64,000 nucleotides of DNA. Source: CAZSBB01 sp964605235 (GTDB lineage Bacteria > Planctomycetota > Phycisphaerae > Phycisphaerales > Phycisphaeraceae). The stretch covers positions 62,001-126,000 of the forward strand of contig CAZSBB010000008.1 of assembly GCA_964605235.1 (NCBI GenBank). The letters run 5' to 3'. A model generated the notes under the pieces. It was not told where the DNA came from. It did no database searches and saw nothing but the letters and a program-made list of their open reading frames with translations. Positions within the stretch are counted from its first letter, which is position 1, and each line of letters starts with the position of its first letter. Below, piece after piece: positions 1-7,863 of this stretch. A program made the position numbers and the translations under genes.

Positions 1-3000
1 TTTGGGCAGCACGACGTCGAAATCCGCCCGGCTGCGGGCGAAGAACAGTTCCTCCGCGCCGGTGAACGTGAAACGGTTGTCGCCAGAGGATGCGGAGATG
101 AAACGCCACGGCAGCGGATGTACCGCGGGGTCGAGTTCCACCGTCACCTGCTGGCGCTGGCCGACGAAGAAGACGCTGGTGCGGATGATCTCCTGCCCCT
201 GCGCATCGGCGAGGCGCAGCAGGGTGGGCATGCCAAAGCGGTTGTCAATGGCTTCCAGCACCAACTGAATTTTCGCCGTCGGGTCCAGCGGCCGCAGCAG
301 CAGATCCGTCGCGCCCACCACGCGGAAGGACGCCGGCTTGAGCTGGTTGTTCCAGAACATCGTGCGGGCGATCACGCCCACCTGGGGCAACGGTTGCGAG
401 GAGGCAGCGCTGAGCAAGGTGGGCAGCTCAATCGCATCGCCGCCGACTTCCAGCCGATAGCACTGCTGCTGGGGATCGTTGGCGGCAGTCTCGACATAGG
501 GCAGAGCCTGGAACGTTTCACCTCGGCCTTCGCTGAAATTGCGCTGGGTGGGCGGGTCTTTGAACAGGTTTTCATTGGGGAAAGTGACGGTGTCCTGCTG
601 CTGCCGCGCGTTCCACGCCCGCAGGTCGTCCCTGGGCGTCATGGCGTCGAGCCTGGGCCAGCCATAGTAGAGCTTGTAGAAGCCCCGGAACGAGCCAAAG
701 CCCATCGGGCCGTCTATGCGCACCGCCACGGGCGTGGGCGCCTGGGCGTAACCGAGCACCGTGACGCCAGTGTTCGACCAGCCGCGCCCGGGCGTCAGCC
801 ATTTGTCCGCGGCGTCGACGCGTCCGCCGCGCGTGGGCAGCGCGCTGGGCGCATCGGGTTGTGGTGCGAAGTCGATGCCCGCGGCGGCGGCGGCGTGCAG
901 GAACAGCGGCAGCCGGCCCAGCAGCATGGCAGCGGGATTGTTGTGCGCCAGGCTGTATTGGTGATAGCGATCGCCCGGATGCTCGTACACGTTGAGCGTC
1001 GAGTGGTACAAGTGCGTCACTTCCTCGCGCACCCAGCGCTCCTGGCCGGCGGCGTGGTACAGGAAGGCCGCAAAGCTCGGCAAGCGCGGCGGCTCCCGCA
1101 ATGCGCTCTGCTCCTGCAGGTACTCCTCCACCCGCTGCACCACGCGCTCGTCCCGGGACAACGCGTAGTACCAGTCCTGCCAGTGCTTGCCGAAGTGCGC
1201 CAGCGAAGGCGCCTGTGTCAGGCGAAACGGCGTGTTGAGATATTCGCTGTGGGCGTCCAGGTAAATCAGAATCTGCGGGTCCCACGTGGAGGTGTAGAAG
1301 TACGTGAGCTCGCCCAGCGGTACGAGTTCCTCGCGCGGGTTGAAGTTGCTCGGCTTGGCGAGTTCCGCGGCGAACCAGGCGGGTTCCTCGGCGGGTTTGG
1401 CGCCGGGGTTCGCCTTGCGCCAGGCGTTGATTTCGGCAATTTTCGCGGGGCTCTGGAAACCCTCGGCGGTTGATGGATAGGTCACTTTGTTGGCGGAGCC
1501 GAGGATGCCCAGGTTGTTGCGCCAGGTCGCCGCCATGTCCAATCCGCGCCGATCGCCGGTGAGTTGATAGCGCACGAAATAGTTGGCGATGTCGATCCAG
1601 TGCCCCATGGTGGAACTGTTGCCGCCCCAGGGCACGAAGCCTTTGCAGTGGTAGATGCCGCCCGCCAGATCGCCCAGATGGGAATAGCTGTGCGCGCCCT
1701 TGGGATAGGCGTGATAGTTGCTCACGCCCACGTCGACATGCTGGTTGGTGTGAATGGTCGCCCAGCGCCAGTGGTCCGGCAGGCCGGAGCGGAAGTAGAG
1801 CAGCCAGCTCTGGTAGACATTCTGGTAGTGGCACTGCTGCCAGACGCGGGTGAGATTGGCGGCATGGCGCGCCGGTTCCCAGTTGCTGTGGACGCCGCCA
1901 TAGATCCACTTCCCATAGCAATCGGGGGCGTCAATGATGGACCGCTGGTAGAAGTTGTAAGCGGTGTCGAGCAGGTGTTCCGCCGGACCGAAGCGCGCTG
2001 GATCGCGGGGGGCGACGGGGCCCAGCACGCCGGTGGCGCAGCTCCACGTCGGGTCCGCCAGAGCATGGGGCGATTGCTGAATGAGCGCCGCCTGCGCCGC
2101 CAGTTCCTGATCCGGGCGCGGCTGAGGCTGGAAAGAGACGACCAGTTCCGCGCCCAGAGCGGCGCCCATGCCGTCGTAGATCTGCACTTTGGTTCGGCCA
2201 TCCTTGCGCACCACCACCAGTTCCGCCCCGCCCGCCCAGTGCTCGGCTTCCTCGAACGCCTTGAGCTTTTCGTGGTAATCATCGGGAATCAGCAGGTTGA
2301 GCGTCGAGCCGTGGTGGGCGAAGCGCACTTTGTAGATCTGGTCGCGCGCCAGTTGTTCATCCGGGCTGAACACCGCGCGTCCATGTTTGGGCCACAGGTG
2401 GTAAGTCAGCGCGTCGGCGGACACGCTCAGTTCCACCGGGAACTTCTGCCAGGCGTCGCGCAGGTAGCCGACGATCTGCCCGCGCGGCGAGGCGCCGGCA
2501 AACCAGCCGTCGCTGCGCGCCCCCGCGCCCACCGGTTCGCCCTCACGCAACAACCGAAACACACTGCTGCGTTCCTGGTGCAAGGACGCCTCCGCGCCGC
2601 CGCTGGCGGGCAGCGTCGTCCCATCCGCGCCGAAGCGCCAATTGCCCAGGGGAGCGGCGGAGGCGATGGCGAAGCTGGCGTCGGCGAGGTAACGCTCATC
2701 GCCATACACCGGGGTGCTGGTGAGAATGGTGCGGTGGGAGATATGCACGTCGCGCTGGCCGGCGTGGGCGGTCAGGCGGGTGACGAATTTGCAGAACTTT
2801 TCGCCGGCAGCGCTGACGTACCAGCCATGGGCGGCGACGGTCGCCCGCAGCGGGCCGACGTCTTCCAGTTCGACCTGGGCTTCGGGATCCAGCGCGGCTT
2901 CGTAGCGCATGCCGCGCTGGTCCACGACCATCAGCCCGCCGGGGCGATCGACCAGCGCTGTGTCGCCCAGATGGACGCTGCTCAAACCCGCGAAGCGCCG

Positions 3001-3876
3001 CCGGTCGATGGTGAACCGCATGACGCCGGTGTCGATGGTGATCAGGTCGTCGGTCTGCTGGGCGCGGAGCGGCGCCGCCGGCGGGGGATTCTCGTTGCTC
3101 CAGGTCAGGCGATAGCTGCACGGCTTGCCGTTGCGGTAGCGCGCCAGGAAATCGACCCCGACCCACTTCACATAGCCGCGTGGCGACCACGTGCCGCGCA
3201 CCGAAAATTGTGCGGGCACGGGTTGGCCGTCTTCCAGCAAGGTCAGTTCGTTGACCTCGCGCAGCGTCGCCTTGGGCATGGGGACGCCGGTGCTGATGGG
3301 CCAGACGCCATCGGCGACATGCGGCTGGTCATGCACCAGCAGGGGAATGCCCTCTGCCGGAAACATCTGCCGGGGGACCGCTTGAGCGCTGCGGATGAAG
3401 TCGCGTTTCAACTCGGTGAGCAGTTGCCCATCGGGTGCAATTAGCCGCGCGCTCAGGGTGTATTGCCCCGGCTCAAGCCGGTGGGTCGCCAGCAGGATCG
3501 GCAGCTTGGGCGTGGCGACGTCCGTGAGTTCCGTACGCTCGACCAGCGTGCCATCCGCCCGGCTCAGCGCCAGCTCGATACGGTGCTGTTGACCTTCTCC
3601 CGGCTTGACCAGCCCGAAGAACAGCGCCACAAACTGGCCGTGGAGTTCATCCGCCCAGTACACCTTGCGGTCGGCGATCAATTCGACCCGGGTGGCTTTG
3701 AGCGTGCTGAAAGTGGCGCCTGCTTCCCCGCGCGTCACCGGCAGGAATGGCTGCGGTTGAATGAGCGCCTCGGCGGCGACGATCTGGCTGACACCCAGCA
3801 GCAGGAATCCGATGAGCCAACCGGAGCGCAGCCTGAGTGCTCGTCCAACCGCTTTGGCCGTGACGTTTGTCCACAT
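1..3876 (-). CDS. Giant exported protein, PcRGLX/YetA-like (partial, 3' end off the left edge)
   Basis: An open frame of exactly 1292 codons reads from ATG at 3876 to the window edge without a stop, so the C-terminus is missing. GGAGA lies about 8 nt before the ATG. The N-terminus has a basic region and a hydrophobic stretch (WLIGFLLLGVSQIVAAEA), a typical signal peptide. A segment around residues 284-400 (TGVMRFTIDRRRF, then VDQRGMRYEA, then HISHRTIL) resembles the N-terminal barrel of the exo-rhamnogalacturonan lyase PcRGLX / YetA family. Later parts contain HSYSHLGDLAGGIYHCKG and many Trp/Tyr-rich motifs, as in (alpha/alpha)-barrel polysaccharide-active proteins. Likely role: secreted or periplasmic polysaccharide degradation; the substrate is unknown. 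Family assignment is from memory of sequence style. It is transcribed away from rpsR and has no partner inside the window. Confidence 0.6.
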   Translation of the reverse strand, partial: MWTNVTAKAVGRALRLRSGWLIGFLLLGVSQIVAAEALIQPQPFLPVTRGEAGATFSTLKATRVELIADRKVYWADELHGQFVALFFGLVKPGEGQQHRIELALSRADGTLVERTELTDVATPKLPILLATHRLEPGQYTLSARLIAPDGQLLTELKRDFIRSAQAVPRQMFPAEGIPLLVHDQPHVADGVWPISTGVPMPKATLREVNELTLLEDGQPVPAQFSVRGTWSPRGYVKWVGVDFLARYRNGKPCSYRLTWSNENPPPAAPLRAQQTDDLITIDTGVMRFTIDRRRFAGLSSVHLGDTALVDRPGGLMVVDQRGMRYEAALDPEAQVELEDVGPLRATVAAHGWYVSAAGEKFCKFVTRLTAHAGQRDVHISHRTILTSTPVYGDERYLADASFAIASAAPLGNWRFGADGTTLPASGGAEASLHQERSSVFRLLREGEPVGAGARSDGWFAGASPRGQIVGYLRDAWQKFPVELSVSADALTYHLWPKHGRAVFSPDEQLARDQIYKVRFAHHGSTLNLLIPDDYHEKLKAFEEAEHWAGGAELVVVRKDGRTKVQIYDGMGAALGAELVVSFQPQPRPDQELAAQAALIQQSPHALADPTWSCATGVLGPVAPRDPARFGPAEHLLDTAYNFYQRSIIDAPDCYGKWIYGGVHSNWEPARHAANLTRVWQQCHYQNVYQSWLLYFRSGLPDHWRWATIHTNQHVDVGVSNYHAYPKGAHSYSHLGDLAGGIYHCKGFVPWGGNSSTMGHWIDIANYFVRYQLTGDRRGLDMAATWRNNLGILGSANKVTYPSTAEGFQSPAKIAEINAWRKANPGAKPAEEPAWFAAELAKPSNFNPREELVPLGELTYFYTSTWDPQILIYLDAHSEYLNTPFRLTQAPSLAHFGKHWQDWYYALSRDERVVQRVEEYLQEQSALREPPRLPSFAAFLYHAAGQERWVREEVTHLYHSTLNVYEHPGDRYHQYSLAHNNPAAMLLGRLPLFLHAAAAAGIDFAPQPDAPSALPTRGGRVDAADKWLTPGRGWSNTGVTVLGYAQAPTPVAVRIDGPMGFGSFRGFYKLYYGWPRLDAMTPRDDLRAWNARQQQDTVTFPNENLFKDPPTQRNFSEGRGETFQALPYVETAANDPQQQCYRLEVGGDAIELPTLLSAASSQPLPQVGVIARTMFWNNQLKPASFRVVGATDLLLRPLDPTAKIQLVLEAIDNRFGMPTLLRLADAQGQEIIRTSVFFVGQRQQVTVELDPAVHPLPWRFISASSGDNRFTFTGAEELFFARSRADFDVVLPK

Positions 3877-4245
3877 CTGATATGTCTCCAGTTAGCAGCC
3901 AGCCCCCACCCATGCCGGTCAACCACCGTCTGACCTGCAGCATCGATTCGCACCATCTCAGCCGGGGCGGCCAGGCAGGATTATGCTGTCCCAGCCATCT
4001 TGACCGCATCATCGTAAAGTTCTCTCGTCTGCCCAGGCGCGCTGACCGCAGCAGGTTTGAGCCTGGGCTGCAGTGCCGCACTGGTCTGCGGCATTCCCGT
4101 CTGCGCCCGTTTCGCCCACGCGGCTATGGACGCCGGCGGAGCGTTTGCATCTCCGCTTGGATTCTGGCTATACTCTGTGGCTCGTTTGGTTTTACCGTCG
4201 CCTCTGGTCAGTCAGAGGCTGTCAACCCAGGACGGAGATGGTTTC
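3877..4245. other. Intergenic region between divergent genes (369 bp)
   Basis: This gap separates the exported protein (minus) from rpsR (plus). It contains the candidate rpsR promoter described separately. I see no further gene, RNA or repeat in it; short open frames here have no recognisable product. Confidence 0.6.
4145..4174 (+). promoter_or_regulatory. Candidate sigma70-type promoter of rpsR
   Basis: TTGCAT (4145-4150) and TATACT (4169-4174) are separated by 18 bp and precede the rpsR start by about 70 nt. The -10 is close to consensus and the -35 matches at four of six positions. Confidence 0.45.
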
Positions 4246-4488
4246 ATGGCAGAGTTCACGCAGTTTGGCGGTGGTCCCCGGCCCAGCCCGGTCATCAAAA
4301 GCAGCAACGGCACGCTGTTCGTTGATTATCGCAACATTGAGCCGCTCCGCCGCATGATGACCCCCAACGGCAAGGTCCTGAGCCGCAAACGCACCGGCCT
4401 GTCGGCACGCGAGCAGCGCATGGTCGCCCAGGCGATCAAACGCGCCCGCTACATGGGGCTGCTGCCCTACACCTCGGCCACGCTGTAA
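4246..4488 (+). CDS. rpsR: 30S ribosomal protein S18
   Basis: An 80-residue protein. The core VDYRNIEPLRRMMTPNGKVL followed by RKRTGLSAREQRMVAQAIKR and ARYMGLLPY is the S18 signature (IDYRN..LLRRF, then R.TG....QR....AIKRAR..GLLPY). It binds S6/S11 and 16S rRNA on the small-subunit platform. The ATG at 4246 has GGAG about 8 nt upstream and gives the usual S18 length; earlier in-frame starts would add an unrelated tail. It stands alone here: its common partners rpsF and rplI are not adjacent. Confidence 0.95.
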   Translation: MAEFTQFGGGPRPSPVIKSSNGTLFVDYRNIEPLRRMMTPNGKVLSRKRTGLSAREQRMVAQAIKRARYMGLLPYTSATL

Positions 4489-4652
4489 CCTCCTTCCGGG
4501 TTCAGTTCCGGAATCAGCTCTCTGGCTCAGTTCACCGGGTACCCGGCGCTTTCGCGCTGGGTGTTGTCCTGCGCTGTCCCGCTGTTCACAGCAGTGGCTG
4601 GTTGGCGTGTGCCCCGCCCCCCCGCAAGCGGTTGGCTCTTGCTTCAGGCTGT

Positions 4653-6491
4653 TCACGGCATCGGCGCAGAGCCGGGTGCTGGGGATGAGTCGGACGGCGA
4701 CGGCCCGGCCGGCTGCGTCGTCGGCGGCGGATCGCTGGCGCGCAGCAGGACCTGGCCCCGCAGCGTGTGATCATCCACCGCGCGGACCTGGGCATCCACC
4801 TGACGCACGGAGCGCAACAGACGTTCGGCGGTGCGGAGCACGCCCAGCCGTTCGTCGACGTCCTCCATGGACTGCACCACCTGCCCCCCGGTTCCCCCGG
4901 TCCCCCCGGGTCCCCCGGCTCCCGCTTCGTTCTGTTCCTGCTCGATCCAGCGCTGGAGCATCGCCCGCAACGGCGCGGCCTGGAGTTGCACCTGCGCCAC
5001 CAGCGGCTTGCGATCAGCGTCGGTCAGGGCGGGGCCGGCGGCGGCTTCATGAATTGCAGCAGCCGGTGCGGCGGTGACGGGCGTTTGGGCGTCGTTCCCG
5101 CACGGGCCGGCACACAAGCTGAACTCCCGTTCGCGGGTGCAGATGATGTATCGATCGCCGACCCGGCCCCAGGTCAGCGCCACGCCATCAAGTTCACGCC
5201 AGCCAGTGCGTGCCGCGAGCACCGGCCCACACGCCGCCGAGCGCCGGATGCCGCCGGCGTGGGCGACGGCCTGCACGGTGTAGGCGGGCGCGCCCTGCTC
5301 ATCCCGCGCCGTTTGACCGAGCACCGAAGTGAGATTGGTCAGGATGACGTCCAGGTCATCCGCCAGCGCTGCGTCGCGCCAGGCGAAGGACAAGCCCAGC
5401 GTGGGCAGATCCGAGGGCACTTGCCGGGCTTCGGCCGGGCCTTCGGGACAGGCCCCCAGCGCCGGCGGCGGGCAGACAAAGAACACGATCGGGGACGCCA
5501 TGCGGCCGAGGATGTCATGGTAAAAACGCTGCGGCGCGAGAAAGGCGTCCAGCGGATGCGGACGTTCCAGATCGATCGGCGGCAACTCCAGCCGCACGCT
5601 CAGCGCGGCACACGCCGGCGCCACCGAAGCCCGATTGTGGGTGGCCCGCAGCACCGCCTGACGCCACGGCGCCACCTGGGGCGAGCGCACCAGGAAATGC
5701 ACGGTCATCTGGCGCTCGCCGGCTTCAATCCAGCCGGTTTGACATTGGCTGTCATCGGTGCGGGCGTAAACCAGCAGCGGCGTATGGCCGGGCGCTTCCG
5801 CCAGCGCCTGACGAAACAACGGCTCGGTCGCCAGGCGCGGGTCGTCCGCAGGCTGCTCCACCAGCCGCCGCAGTTGCCGTTCGCCTTCGGCACTGGTCAG
5901 CAACACCCATTGCGGGGAGATCGCCACCCGGGCGCCGCGATCCGGCGTGGTGTACAGCTGGTACGCCCCCACCGCACCCAGCGGCAGCAGACGCAGGGCT
6001 TCCACCAGCGCCTGGCTGTCGGCCGGCGCCACCCGACTGGCCATGGTCAGCGTGCGTTCCAGAAACGGATCGGGCAGCAGCAGAGCCACGGACTTACCCA
6101 GGTAGCGCTCGACAAACTGACGCTGGTCCAGATTCATCATGAACTGCAGCCGGCGCCACAGCCGGGGACGCTCCTGACAGGGCAGCAACTGCGTGAGCAG
6201 CGGCCAAAGCGGGTGCTCCCCGTAGCGCTGCTCCCAACTCGCCACATCATGCAGGGCGATGAACAGCCCGGTGTCCGCCGGCGCCAGCGTCGCCAGTTCC
6301 TTGAGCCAGCCGGCGCAGCGGGGCAGATGGGCGTCGGCGGCATCGGGCGCTGGCGCCAGCGCCTCGGCGGGCGCGGCGCTTTGCGTGGCGGGCGCTGCCC
6401 CGGACGCCGGCTGGGCGTGGCTCGGCTGCGCTGCCAGCGCGGCCAGCAGCGTCATCCCCCACATGCACCAGCCTGACCGCCAACCACTCAC
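4653..6491 (-). CDS. Exported protein of unknown function in an ECF-sigma operon
   Basis: A 612-residue protein starting with GTG at 6491, overlapping the stop of the anti-sigma gene by 4 nt, so translation is probably coupled. The N-terminus (TLLAALAAQPSHAQPA) is a clear signal peptide followed by an Ala/Pro linker. The mature part has no motif I recognise; it contains scattered Cys pairs and a Gly-rich run near residue 530 (GAGGPGGTGGTGGQ). The C-terminus is Pro/Ser/Thr-rich. As last gene of a sigma / anti-sigma operon it may be the envelope effector or a sensor of that pathway. I cannot name a function. Confidence 0.75.
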   Translation of the reverse strand: MSGWRSGWCMWGMTLLAALAAQPSHAQPASGAAPATQSAAPAEALAPAPDAADAHLPRCAGWLKELATLAPADTGLFIALHDVASWEQRYGEHPLWPLLTQLLPCQERPRLWRRLQFMMNLDQRQFVERYLGKSVALLLPDPFLERTLTMASRVAPADSQALVEALRLLPLGAVGAYQLYTTPDRGARVAISPQWVLLTSAEGERQLRRLVEQPADDPRLATEPLFRQALAEAPGHTPLLVYARTDDSQCQTGWIEAGERQMTVHFLVRSPQVAPWRQAVLRATHNRASVAPACAALSVRLELPPIDLERPHPLDAFLAPQRFYHDILGRMASPIVFFVCPPPALGACPEGPAEARQVPSDLPTLGLSFAWRDAALADDLDVILTNLTSVLGQTARDEQGAPAYTVQAVAHAGGIRRSAACGPVLAARTGWRELDGVALTWGRVGDRYIICTREREFSLCAGPCGNDAQTPVTAAPAAAIHEAAAGPALTDADRKPLVAQVQLQAAPLRAMLQRWIEQEQNEAGAGGPGGTGGTGGQVVQSMEDVDERLGVLRTAERLLRSVRQVDAQVRAVDDHTLRGQVLLRASDPPPTTQPAGPSPSDSSPAPGSAPMP

Positions 6492-7111
6492 CGGCTATCC
6501 TCCAGCGTCTGCACCCGGACGGGCGCGTTCTGCGATGCCGGCACGATGCCCAGGCGATCGGTCAATTGTTCCACATCCATCCAGTAACGGGCGCCGTCGA
6601 TCATGCGGATGACCGCCTGCGGCTGCTGGTGATACTGCTGATTGAAATCCTGGGCGATCTCCGTGAGCGGATGCCGGCGAAAACCGCGGGGGCCATAGTT
6701 GACCGCCATGGATGGCGGGTTGAATTGCTGCACCTGCGCCACCTGGCCGGAGGGCGTTTGCGCGTCCTCCGCCTGGGGCTGATTGAACCACATGATGAGC
6801 GCCACCACCGCCGCCGCCGCCGCCCAGCCGCTGCTGAACAGCGCTGAACGCCAGTTGATCCGCGCCAGCACGCCGGTCGGTTCCGTCTGCCAGCGCGCCA
6901 GCACGCTTTCGACAAAGGCGTCATCCTGCGGTGCGGTCGCCGGGTCCAGTTGGCCGGCCGTCAGCGCGGTGAGCCATTGCGTCTCGGCGTCGAATAGCTG
7001 TCGCGCCGCGTCATCCTGCGCCAGCAGTTCGTCCAACCGCTGCCGCTGCTCGACCGAGAGCGCGCAGTCGCGGCAGCCGTCCCAGAGTTCGTCGAGTTCC
7101 TGGTGGTTCAT
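6488..7111 (-). CDS. Membrane-bound anti-sigma factor (probable)
   Basis: A 207-residue protein. The N-terminal acidic domain (NHQELDELWDGCRDCALS, then QRLDELLAQDDAARQLFDAE) looks like a planctomycete anti-sigma domain of the kind paired with ECF factors. One transmembrane helix follows (SGWAAAAAVVALIMWFN, about residues 92-108), then an extracytoplasmic C-terminal domain. The start ATG at 7111 overlaps the sigma gene stop (ATGA), a strong sign of a functional pair. By family logic it holds the upstream-encoded sigma factor at the membrane. No HxxxCxxC zinc motif is present, so the anti-sigma call rests on topology and context. Confidence 0.65.
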   Translation of the reverse strand: MNHQELDELWDGCRDCALSVEQRQRLDELLAQDDAARQLFDAETQWLTALTAGQLDPATAPQDDAFVESVLARWQTEPTGVLARINWRSALFSSGWAAAAAVVALIMWFNQPQAEDAQTPSGQVAQVQQFNPPSMAVNYGPRGFRRHPLTEIAQDFNQQYHQQPQAVIRMIDGARYWMDVEQLTDRLGIVPASQNAPVRVQTLEDSR

Positions 7112-7716
7112 GAGTTGACGGCCTCCACCTTCAGCAGACGCCGCAGCGCCGCCCGAGCCCGGTGCAGATGGCTCTTGATGGTTCCTTCGGGCATCTTCAT
7201 CACCTGGGCAATCTCATTGATCGGCATCTCGTGCTGGTGAAACAACACCATCGCGGTGCGCTGCTGGGGCGTCAGTTGCCGCAGGGCCGCATCCAGACGC
7301 TTACGCAACTGCTGCTGCTCATCCTCCCGGGCGATCCGCAGCCCGGGGTCCGGGTCATTGCCCGCCATGCCGCCAAACTCGCCCGCCACCACCCGATTGT
7401 CCGCCAGCCGCATCTGGTTAAGCCACGTCCGCCGGGCGATGGTCAGCAGCCACGTGCGCATCGGGTACTGCGGATCGTAACGGTCGGCATACCGCAGCAA
7501 TTTCAGAAACGTCTCCTGCGCCACATCGTCGGCGACCTCCGGCCGACCGGTCAGTCGCAACAGAAACGATCGGACCAACGCCTGATACCGACGAATCAAC
7601 ACCGCCCCCGCCTCCCGATCACCGGCGGCGACCAGCTTGGCCAAGGCCCCATCATCCTGCTCCGCCAGCCTGGGGCTGGAGCCGGGACCGGTCGGACTGG
7701 ACAGCTTCACATCCAT
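7108..7716 (-). CDS. ECF-type RNA polymerase sigma factor
   Basis: From ATG 7716 the protein has 202 residues. Region 2 is visible (AGAVLIRRYQALVRSFLLRL, then DDVAQETFLKLLRYADRYDP and RTWLLTIARRTWLNQMR). Region 4 is visible near the C-terminus (LTPQQRTAMVLFHQHEMPIN, then EIAQVMKMPEGTIKSHLHRA). A GTG at 7779 would add 21 residues that look unrelated to the family. It is the first gene of a three-gene operon with anti-sigma and exported protein, each overlapping the next by 4 nt. Group membership beyond ECF is not assignable by eye. Confidence 0.9.
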   Translation of the reverse strand: MDVKLSSPTGPGSSPRLAEQDDGALAKLVAAGDREAGAVLIRRYQALVRSFLLRLTGRPEVADDVAQETFLKLLRYADRYDPQYPMRTWLLTIARRTWLNQMRLADNRVVAGEFGGMAGNDPDPGLRIAREDEQQQLRKRLDAALRQLTPQQRTAMVLFHQHEMPINEIAQVMKMPEGTIKSHLHRARAALRRLLKVEAVNS

Positions 7717-7823
7717 GGTTACCGCGACTAGGGGAATCCGGTTGCAGCGCAGGCCACAGCCCAACGCACAAAGGCGCACTGCTTATTCTACGAATCGGTC
7801 AAACCGCCGGTTCGACCGCCGCG

Positions 7824-7852
7824 TGGACTTTTCCGCCCATCCTGCCCACAAT
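7824..7852 (+). promoter_or_regulatory. Candidate promoter of the MMPL exporter gene
   Basis: TGGACT (7824-7829), a 17-bp spacer and CACAAT (7847-7852). The start codon follows 11 nt later, so the transcript would have almost no leader. Confidence 0.35.
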
Positions 7853-7863
7853 ACCGCCCCACC

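Noticed and set aside
118..3444. Long open frames on the plus strand (451 and 626 codons)
   Set aside because: They lie antisense to the giant exported protein, have no recognisable domains and show the Arg/Ala/Gly/His-rich composition of GC-rich mirror frames.
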